Positions 6,151 to 11,621 of a stretch of DNA of 11,621 bases are shown here, one piece after another (within the stretch, counting starts at the first letter, position 1; each line of letters begins with the position of its first letter). The notes under the pieces were generated by a model. It made no database searches and was not told where the DNA came from. It saw only the letters and a program-made list of their open reading frames with translations. The stretch covers positions 1-11,621 of the forward strand of contig JBFMGS010000061.1 in NCBI GenBank assembly GCA_040752635.1, in the 5' to 3' direction. This DNA comes from JBFMGS01 sp040752635. GTDB lineage: Bacteria > Bacillota > SHA-98 > UBA4971. The position numbers and the translations under genes were made by a program.

Positions 6151-7041
6151 ATGGCCTTGCGGCACAGGTTCCGGGAGAAGTTCATACACGCAGTTCTCGT
6201 GATGGTTGCCTTTTCGTCGCTAGTGTTTCTCACAGGAATCATGCTCGTCCTGTTCAAAGAGGGCCTTCCCATATTCCAGAAAGTCGGTGTCGCCCGCTTC
6301 GTCCTGGGACGCGACTGGTACCCAACCCATGAGCCGCCGTCCTTCGGGACGCTCCCGCTCATTGCAGCGTCTTTCCTCGTTACAATGGGCGCCATGGCCA
6401 TAGCAATTCCCATCGGCGTGGCGTCCGCCATCACCATCGCACAGGTGCTGCCCGGGCGCATACGTGGTATAGTCAAGCCGGTCGTTGAGCTCCTGGCAGG
6501 CGTGCCGTCAGTGGTGTACGGCCTGTTCGGTATGCAGATCATGGCTCCCTTCGTAATGAACTTCTTCGGGCTGCCCACAGGGTTGACGGCCCTGACGGCA
6601 TCCATCATTCTCGGGATCATGGCCTTGCCGACCGTTGTAAGCATTGCGGAGGACGCTATATCTGCAGTCCCTGGGACCTACAGGGAAGCTTCGTACGCGC
6701 TCGGGGCCACGAGGTGGGAGACGATAAGCAAGGTGATCGTCCCGGCGGCGTCCTCCGGAATAGTGACAGCAGCATTACTGGGAATCGGCAGGGCCATCGG
6801 GGAAACCATGACCGTGCTCATGGTCGCCGGAGGGGCCGCGGTCGTGCCGACGACGTTCCTGCAGCCGGTACGGCCCATGACAGCGACCATTGCTGCGGAG
6901 ATGGGTGAGGCCCCCGTGGGCGGCTCCCATTACCATGCCCTCTTCGCTATAGCTGTAGTGCTGTTCCTCATCACGCTTGCATTCAATGTAGCGGCTGAGC
7001 ACGTTACTCGCAGGTTTAAGATGAAGGTGGCAGGAACATGA
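6151..7041 (+). CDS. pstC: Phosphate ABC transporter permease PstC
   Basis: PstC is one of two membrane subunits forming the phosphate channel with PstA. The 296-residue protein starts at ATG 6151 directly behind a GGGGAGGG tract (6143-6150). The spacing is tight, but no better start exists. Hydrophobic segments begin at about residue 13, and around six are expected. The region PVVELLAGVPSVVYGLFG and the cytoplasmic EAA-type coupling loop YREASYALGATRWE (from residue 177) followed by GIGRAIGETM are characteristic of PstC/PstA permeases. A C-terminal extracellular GEAPVGGSHYHAL segment before the last helix is PstC-like. Its stop overlaps the pstA start in ATGA, so translation is coupled. It lies 191 bases after pstS, with hairpins between. 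The cognate ATPase is on the opposite strand at 9127-9972. Confidence 0.95.
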   Translation: MALRHRFREKFIHAVLVMVAFSSLVFLTGIMLVLFKEGLPIFQKVGVARFVLGRDWYPTHEPPSFGTLPLIAASFLVTMGAMAIAIPIGVASAITIAQVLPGRIRGIVKPVVELLAGVPSVVYGLFGMQIMAPFVMNFFGLPTGLTALTASIILGIMALPTVVSIAEDAISAVPGTYREASYALGATRWETISKVIVPAASSGIVTAALLGIGRAIGETMTVLMVAGGAAVVPTTFLQPVRPMTATIAAEMGEAPVGGSHYHALFAIAVVLFLITLAFNVAAEHVTRRFKMKVAGT

Positions 7042-7970
7042 AAACCGCAGTAAAAGGAGTCCCTCTAGGCCGTAGAACGCAAGAACAAGTCCGCGGCAGC
7101 ATGGTGCGAGCAGATAAACGACACAGGCTGCGCGCGAACACGCAGGCTGCCGTGTTCTTCCTGATGGGCGCGGCGCTGGTTATCACCCTCGGGTTTCTTG
7201 CACTTCTTGTGGCGTTCGTAGCGTCACGCGGAGTGCGCGTCATCAACTGGACGTTCATCACGCAAATGCCGCGTAACGCCATGACCGAGGGCGGGATCTT
7301 CCCTGCTATCCTCGGAACGTTTTACCTCGTGATCGCCGCGATGGTTTTCGCCACGCCTCTTGGTGTGGCGTCAGCGGTCTACCTTGCCGAGTACGCCAGG
7401 CAGGGCTTGCTCGTGAGGATGATCAGGACTGGCATCAACAACCTTGCAGGCGTTCCGTCGGTCGTGTTCGGGCTATTTGGATTAGCCGTGTTTGTGAAGT
7501 GGTTTGGATTCGGAGTCTCAATACTCTCAGGCGGAATCACCCTGGGGATAGTGGTGCTGCCTACGATAATCCGCGCATCCGAGGAAGCCATCCTCGCTGT
7601 TCCCAGGTCTTACCGCGAGGCATCGCTCGCGCTAGGAGCTACAAGGTGGCAGACCGTGCGCTATGCAGTCCTCCCCTCAGCGCTTCCCGGCATACTGACA
7701 GGGTGCATACTAGGAGTCGGGAGGGTGGCTGGTGAGACTGCCCCGATAATGTGCACCGCTGCCACGTTTTTTGCGCCGAGATTGCCCGGTTCCGTTTTCG
7801 ACGAGGTCCAGGCCCTGGCTTATCACATATACGCCCTCGTGACAGAAGGAACTCATCCTGAGGCTCAGGTGCCGATCGCCTTTGGAACCGCGCTCGTTCT
7901 CCTCGCTCTTGTACTGGGAGTGGACCTCCTGGCAATAATACTGAGGGTTCGCTATGAAGGTAGACGCTAA
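7038..7970 (+). CDS. pstA: Phosphate ABC transporter permease PstA
   Basis: PstA is the second membrane subunit of the phosphate transporter. The ATG at 7038 lies within the pstC stop (ATGA, 4-base overlap), giving 310 residues. The first ~35 residues are unusually basic and polar before the first membrane segment (about residues 37-63). An in-frame ATG at 7101 (residue 22) would shorten that tail but lacks a ribosome site. Landmarks are TEGGIFPAILGTFYL, NLAGVPSVVFGLFGL, and the EAA coupling loop YREASLALGATRWQT (from residue 192) followed by GRVAGETAPIM, which distinguishes PstA from PstC. It is the last gene of the rightward arm; the usual next gene, pstB, is missing from this position. About 200 bases of convergent spacer with short repeats follow, without an obvious terminator. 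Confidence 0.95.
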   Translation: MKTAVKGVPLGRRTQEQVRGSMVRADKRHRLRANTQAAVFFLMGAALVITLGFLALLVAFVASRGVRVINWTFITQMPRNAMTEGGIFPAILGTFYLVIAAMVFATPLGVASAVYLAEYARQGLLVRMIRTGINNLAGVPSVVFGLFGLAVFVKWFGFGVSILSGGITLGIVVLPTIIRASEEAILAVPRSYREASLALGATRWQTVRYAVLPSALPGILTGCILGVGRVAGETAPIMCTAATFFAPRLPGSVFDEVQALAYHIYALVTEGTHPEAQVPIAFGTALVLLALVLGVDLLAIILRVRYEGRR

Positions 7971-8037
7971 GCCAGAATCGAGCCAGTGCGCAGGTGTTCG
8001 TTACTCTGTTGGACGCCGCCCGCAGTTGCATCGGGCA

Positions 8038-8117
8038 TTGAGCAGGTACAATCGTTGAGCAAGCACAATATCCTGCGCTGCAAACATCGGTGCTGACGCT
8101 GCGAATATCGATGCTGT
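8038..8117. repeat. Two adjacent imperfect duplications in the pstA/phoU spacer
   Basis: TTGAGCA-x-G-x-ACAAT occurs at 8038-8052 and 8055-8069 (13 of 15 bases identical, 17 bases apart). Directly after, a 21-base unit starting CGCTGC is repeated in perfect tandem at 8076-8096 and 8097-8117 (17 of 21 identical). A GCCCG/CGGGC hairpin (8018-8036) lies just before, with no T-run on either strand. It is not a CRISPR, because the units abut without unique spacers. Confidence 0.6.
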
Positions 8118-8172
8118 AAGAGGCCAAAAGTTTACGTGCTCCGCTCCGGATATTACATAAGATCCCGCCTTG

Positions 8173-8829
8173 TCAATAGCTCTCCCGCAGACCGGTTACC
8201 ATGTATATGACGCGCTCGCCGATGTTGGTGGCGTGGTCCGCAACCCGCTCCAGGAACCTCGCCACGAAAAGCAGGTTTGCCGCCTGAGTGCTGGTGCGCT
8301 CATCGGGGCTGTGAACGATAAAGCCCATGAGCTCGTCGAAAAGCTCCTCGTAGATTCTATCCACCGTGTCATCGGTCTTGCAGGTGTTCCGCGCAAGCTC
8401 CGGGTCGCGGGCAACAAACGCGTCGAGGCATCCTTTGATCATGCCCTGTGTGATCCGGGCCATGCGAGGGATATCAACAAGCGGCTTGATGAGGGGCTGG
8501 TTGCCGATGCGGACGGCTATCTCCGATATGTTCACGGCATGGTCCCCCATCCTCTCCAGGTCGGTGATGACCCAGATCGCCGTCGCGATCATGCGGAGGT
8601 CTCCTGCGAGCGGCTGCTGCAGGGCAAGTAACTTAAGGCATCGCTCTTCGATGGCAAGTTCAAGATCGTCCACGCGCCGGTCGTTTTCAATGATCCTTCT
8701 CGCAAGTGCGACATCCTGCCGGGCGAGCGCGTCGATAGCAAGATGCACAGCCTCTTCGACCATGCTACCCATCCGCAGGATATCTTGTTTCAGGGCATCC
8801 AGTTCCTGCTCGTATGCCCGTCTTGTCAC
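8173..8829 (-). CDS. phoU: Phosphate signalling regulator PhoU
   Basis: PhoU is a cytoplasmic helical protein that couples the state of the Pst transporter to the PhoR kinase and restrains the Pho response when phosphate is plentiful. GTG at 8829 follows AAGGAG at 8 bases and gives 218 residues, the standard family length. The frame stays open 95 codons further upstream, but that extension is Arg/Cys/Ser-rich and unlike PhoU. Two PhoU repeats are visible. The first has the metal-binding-type motif END-x3-D (residues 48-54) and RMGDHAVNI (93-101). The second has KTDD-x2-D near 147 and RVADHATNIGE near the C-terminus. It lies downstream of pstB on the same strand after a 297-base gap, which is long for an operon partner, so a separate promoter is possible though none is convincing. 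Confidence 0.93.
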   Translation of the reverse strand: MTRRAYEQELDALKQDILRMGSMVEEAVHLAIDALARQDVALARRIIENDRRVDDLELAIEERCLKLLALQQPLAGDLRMIATAIWVITDLERMGDHAVNISEIAVRIGNQPLIKPLVDIPRMARITQGMIKGCLDAFVARDPELARNTCKTDDTVDRIYEELFDELMGFIVHSPDERTSTQAANLLFVARFLERVADHATNIGERVIYMVTGLRESY

Positions 8830-9126
8830 AGTGAACACTCCTTTTCGGGGTCGTCGTGCAAGCTCAGCCCCTGCGAAGACGGTTCGGAAGACAGCGCGCA
8901 GGCTTACCGGAGTACCGGAGCTTGAACAACCCGCGCTCGGTGCGAAGCGGTGCTCAGTGGAACTCGGAAAGACGCACTCCTCAACACGACACCACCAGAC
9001 GAAAGCGCAGTCCCAGGGGAGAAGCCCATGCCGCGGACAAGCACGGCGAATACTCATTGACAACCTGGTAATAGCGGCTCTGCCGATGACCCTACCGTGC
9101 AAACACCGGTGCAAACGACCTGGCGG
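8830..9126 (-). other. Long pstB-phoU gap with a short direct repeat
   Basis: The 297 bases between the pstB stop and the phoU start hold no supported gene. The + strand has ACCGTGCAAAC (9094-9104) followed directly by ACCGGTGCAAAC (9105-9116), a tandem pair differing by one inserted G, just past the pstB stop. I found no good -35/-10 pair for phoU and no terminator for pstB. Confidence 0.4.
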
Positions 9127-9972
9127 TCAACCGAACCTCCCTGTTATGTAGTCCTCAGTGCGTTTGTCCCTCGGACGTTCGAATATGTCCTTCGTCTCAC
9201 CATATTCTATAAGCTCGCCGGAGAGAAAGAACCCTGTTCTATCCGAAACGCGTCCGGCCTGTTGCATGTTGTGGGTGACGATTACTATAGTGTAGTCTTG
9301 CTTGAGTTCCGTCATGAGGTCTTCTATCTTCGCCGTGGATATGGGGTCCAGCGCCGAGCACGGCTCGTCCATCAGGAGAACCTCGGGCTCGACCGCAAGC
9401 ACGCGCGCTATGCACAGTCGCTGCTGCTGGCCGCCCGATAGCTCCAGGGCGGAATCCTTCAGCCTGTCCTTGACCTCGTCCCATAGCGCCGCTGCTCTCA
9501 AGCTCCTCTCTACGATATCGGGAAGAGTGACCCTCGTCGCGGTTCCGTGGATACGAGGACCGTATGCAACGTTGTCGAAGACGGACATGGGGAACGGGTT
9601 CGGTCGTTGAAAGACCATACCCACTCGCTTCCGCAGTTGGACGAGGTCAACCCCGGGTTCATAGATATCCCGGCCGTCTATTACAACTCTGCCCTGGACC
9701 CTGACACCTGGTATGATGTCGTTCATCCGGTTGAGGGTCCGGAGGAATGTGGATTTGCCACAGCCGGACGGTCCGATGAGAGCTGTGATCCTGTGTTCCT
9801 CCATCGAGAGGGAGACGTCCTTCAACGCGTGGAACGTTCCGTAGAAGAGGTTGAGCGCCGAGGTTTCTATCTTTGGCGTTTTCGGCGCTTTCGCTCCCGC
9901 CGCAGGTCGCAGTCTGGTTTCTGCTATTGATCTCGTTGCGGTGACAACTGCTGTAACAGGTCTCGCCTCCAC
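9127..9972 (-). CDS. pstB: Phosphate ABC transporter ATP-binding protein PstB
   Basis: This ATPase drives phosphate import through PstCA. I place the start at GTG 9972 behind AAGGGGGA (9 bases), giving 281 residues; TTG at 9975 is equally possible. The frame is open to an ATG at 10080, but that codon lies inside the Pho-box array and upstream of the extended -10, so it cannot be on the main transcript. Even so, about 30 Ala/Thr/Arg-rich residues precede the first conserved strand (KIETSALNLFYG), a longer tail than usual. Motifs are Walker A GPSGCGKST (67-75), Q-loop FQRPNPFPMS (121-130), signature LSGGQQQR (178-185), Walker B with MDEPCSALDP (201-210), and H-loop His234. FLRTLNRMND after Walker A is diagnostic of PstB. 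It is on the strand opposite to pstSCA, grouped with phoU and phoR. Confidence 0.95.
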   Translation of the reverse strand: MEARPVTAVVTATRSIAETRLRPAAGAKAPKTPKIETSALNLFYGTFHALKDVSLSMEEHRITALIGPSGCGKSTFLRTLNRMNDIIPGVRVQGRVVIDGRDIYEPGVDLVQLRKRVGMVFQRPNPFPMSVFDNVAYGPRIHGTATRVTLPDIVERSLRAAALWDEVKDRLKDSALELSGGQQQRLCIARVLAVEPEVLLMDEPCSALDPISTAKIEDLMTELKQDYTIVIVTHNMQQAGRVSDRTGFFLSGELIEYGETKDIFERPRDKRTEDYITGRFG

Positions 9973-10042
9973 CAAGCGGCTTCCCCCTTGTAGTGGCAGG
10001 TCCGCCACTCCCGGTTTGTGAACCTTGCAGCCTCTACATAGG

Positions 10043-10051
10043 ATTCTAGCA
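10043..10051 (-). promoter_or_regulatory. Extended -10 element of pstB
   Basis: On the minus strand TGCTAGAAT reads 10051 to 10043, one mismatch from the extended -10 TGNTATAAT. No -35 is recognisable, as expected for an activator-dependent promoter. It lies about 30 bases downstream of the Pho-box array and about 70 bases before the chosen pstB start. Confidence 0.5.
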
Positions 10052-10079
10052 AAGCCGCATTGCCCCGGTGTTGTGCGCA

Positions 10080-10117
10080 TGTTAACATTCGTTATCTGGA
10101 TGTTAAATTGGTGTTAA
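10080..10117 (-). promoter_or_regulatory. Four-repeat Pho box ahead of pstB-phoU
   Basis: On the minus strand the hexamers TTAACA (10117-10112), TTAACA (10106-10101), ATAACG (10095-10090) and TTAACA (10085-10080) recur at 11, 11 and 10 bases. This is a close match to PhoP-binding direct repeats (TT[A/T/C]ACA, one per helical turn). Three of four units are perfect. The array lies between phoR and pstB, oriented toward pstB, and implies phosphate-starvation activation by the PhoP partner of PhoR. Confidence 0.8.
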
Positions 10118-10133
10118 TGGGGCAGAGGTGACA

Positions 10134-10155
10134 GGCCCGACCAGCTCGGTCGGCC
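10134..10155 (-). terminator. Hairpin directly after phoR stop
   Basis: CCGACC (10137-10142) and GGTCGG (10148-10153) pair around a 5-base loop, extended by GG/CC past one bulge, immediately after the phoR stop. On the minus strand no T-run follows, so it is at best a weak terminator or a transcript stabiliser separating phoR from the Pho-regulated pstB-phoU. Confidence 0.35.
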
Positions 10156-11621
10156 TCAACCGGGTAGCGTAAACGAGAACGTCGATCCCTTGCCCGGTGT
10201 GCTGGATACGGATACCGTCCCGCCATGGCGCTCGACTATGTGCTTCACGATGGAAAGGCCGAGCCCGGTGCCGCCGAGCTGGCGCGAGCGAGCCTTGTCT
10301 ATACGGTAGAACCTCTCAAACACCCTCGGCAGATGCTCGGGCGCGATGCCTATGCCGGTGTCGCTGACATCGACGCGCGTGGTCCCGTCGTCGCGTGACG
10401 CCGAGACCTTGACGCTGCCGCCTTCTTGTGTGTATTTCACAGCGTTATCGAGAAGGTTCACGAATACCTGGACAAGGAGGTCCTCGTCCCCGGGCACCCG
10501 TGGGAAGTCCGGTTCGATCTCAACATCGATGCGGATATTTCTCGCCTCAGCCTTGTCCTGGATTACGCCCAGCGCGGCGTCCACCACGCTCCGGAGTGCA
10601 ACAGGGCTTTTGCGTATCTCACTGCCTTTCGACTCGAGGCTGGAAAGCTCCAGAAGGTCCGAGATTATCTGAGCTAGCCTGTCAGCTTCGCGGCTGATTA
10701 TTCCCAGGAACCGGTGCAAGGTCTCCCTGTCTTCCATGGCGCCGTCGAGCAGGGTATCCACAAACCCCTTGATGGATGTGACCGGCGTGCGAAGCTCGTG
10801 GGACACGTTTGAAACGAAGTCCGTGCGCACCTGCTCGAGTCTCTTGAGGTCGGTCACGTCCTGCAGCACCGCTACCGCCCCCGATATGCCGTTCCTGTCA
10901 AGAATGGGCGCCGTATGAAGCCTCAAGTACGACGGCCCCGGAGGGTGAAGCCTCAATTCGCGGGAATCAGCTTGGCCCGCCCTCGCTAAGTTCAGTGACT
11001 CCGCCAAATCATGGTTGCGAATGGCCTCTAGCACATACTTGCCGCGAGCCTGTGCCTCCGAGATGCCGAACATGCTGCAGGCGGCCCGGTTCATCAACAA
11101 GATCCTTCCGGACCTGTCCACCGCAACAACGCTGTCGGCCATAGCTGAAAGGATGGTCTCCATTCTGTTCTTTCTCTCGGAGATCTCACTGATGCTGCGC
11201 TCGAGCTCTTCCGCCATATAGTTGAATGACTCGGCAAGCTGGCCGAGTTCGTCACCACCCCCAGCGCCCCGGACCGGAATCTTGCGGCCAAAGTCCCCGC
11301 GGGCGATTTGCCGTGCGGCTAGGGCCATGTCTCGGAGAGGGTTCCCTATGCTCCTTGCGAGCACAAGGCTGAGCACGAACCCAACAAGCGTGGCAAGAAC
11401 AGCCGCGTTTGCGATGAAGCGTCCTATGACCCCTGTAGACCGCTCCACTTGCGCAAGCGGCATCGCCAACCTGACATATCCGACCACTGCCCCATCGGAC
11501 TCAACAGGCATGGCGATATACCTGAGCCGCGCCCCAAGGGTAGCGCTGTAGCGAGTGGTCACTCCTATCCCGGCCCTGAGCGCTTCGAGCACTTCCGGGC
11601 GGCTCCCGTGGTTCTCCATGA
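10156..11621 (-). CDS. phoR: Phosphate-sensing histidine kinase PhoR, 5' partial
   Basis: This membrane sensor kinase of the PhoR/PhoP two-component system phosphorylates PhoP under phosphate limitation. The gene runs off the right edge; 487 residues are visible counted from the in-window ATG at 11619, which is probably internal because the N-terminal membrane segment is missing. Domains in order are the end of an extracytoplasmic sensor region (MENHGSRPEV through RLAMPL, 1-55), a membrane helix (about 68-88), HAMP (about 89-141), PAS (about 150-255), and HisKA with SHELRTP (phospho-acceptor His274). The ATPase domain follows with N-box NLLDNAVKYT, DTGIGI, F-box FERFYR and GGTGLGLSIVKHI. The HAMP-PAS-HisKA-HATPase order and the Pst/PhoU context support PhoR over other kinases. 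PhoP is expected just beyond the edge. An adjacent Pho box downstream controls pstB rather than phoR itself. Confidence 0.9.
   Translation of the reverse strand, partial: MENHGSRPEVLEALRAGIGVTTRYSATLGARLRYIAMPVESDGAVVGYVRLAMPLAQVERSTGVIGRFIANAAVLATLVGFVLSLVLARSIGNPLRDMALAARQIARGDFGRKIPVRGAGGGDELGQLAESFNYMAEELERSISEISERKNRMETILSAMADSVVAVDRSGRILLMNRAACSMFGISEAQARGKYVLEAIRNHDLAESLNLARAGQADSRELRLHPPGPSYLRLHTAPILDRNGISGAVAVLQDVTDLKRLEQVRTDFVSNVSHELRTPVTSIKGFVDTLLDGAMEDRETLHRFLGIISREADRLAQIISDLLELSSLESKGSEIRKSPVALRSVVDAALGVIQDKAEARNIRIDVEIEPDFPRVPGDEDLLVQVFVNLLDNAVKYTQEGGSVKVSASRDDGTTRVDVSDTGIGIAPEHLPRVFERFYRIDKARSRQLGGTGLGLSIVKHIVERHGGTVSVSSTPGKGSTFSFTLPG

Noticed and set aside
8038..8117. CRISPR-like array
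   Set aside because: The repeats abut without unique spacers, only two copies of each exist, and no cas gene is nearby.
8366..9151. 261-codon + strand open frame opposite phoU
   Set aside because: It is an antisense shadow with a Ser/Arg-rich product, whereas phoU on the other strand is unambiguous.
9973..10080. ATG at 10080 as pstB start
   Set aside because: It lies within the Pho-box repeats and upstream of the extended -10, so the main transcript would not include it. The extension does not resemble PstB.

Overview
The window is about 11.6 kb of GC-rich bacterial DNA, densely coding except for several structured gaps. It most likely comes from an anaerobic Gram-positive (Bacillota-type) bacterium. 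The reasons are the purine-rich AGGAGG-type ribosome sites, frequent GTG starts, PhoP boxes of the TTAACA type, and the H-cluster maturase HydF next to an aspartase. This is an inference from gene content; no rRNA or other phylogenetic marker is present.

Left part (1-1367, + strand): two small secreted proteins lie 40 bases apart. The first is cut by the window edge and looks like a beta-sandwich accessory domain. The second has a CBM9/DOMON-like start. Neither has an assigned function. A gap of about 380 bases without a convincing gene follows.

Middle part (1749-4756, + strand): a good sigma-A promoter opens a roughly 230-base leader ahead of aspA (aspartate ammonia-lyase) and hydF ([FeFe]-hydrogenase H-cluster maturation GTPase), whose reading frames overlap by one base. 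The leader holds a ribosome site and a 34-codon open frame, an intrinsic-terminator-like hairpin inside the last third of that frame, and an upstream segment that can pair with the terminator's 3' arm instead. This is the layout of an attenuator or riboswitch, and I cannot match it to a known class. It is the best candidate here for an undescribed regulatory element. hydE, hydG and the hydrogenase itself are not in the window.

Right part (4757-11621): this is a complete phosphate uptake and sensing locus split over two converging strands. pstS, pstC and pstA (binding protein and two permeases) run rightward. phoU, pstB and the sensor kinase phoR (cut by the right edge) run leftward. Each arm has its own Pho-box candidate: a clear four-repeat, 11-base-period TTAACA array ahead of pstB, and a weaker one ahead of pstS at typical PhoP spacing from a -10 element. 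PhoR presumably controls both arms through a PhoP encoded beyond the edge. PstSCAB imports phosphate, and PhoU links transporter state to PhoR. Hairpins and short repeats sit between pstS and pstC and in the convergent gap between pstA and phoU.
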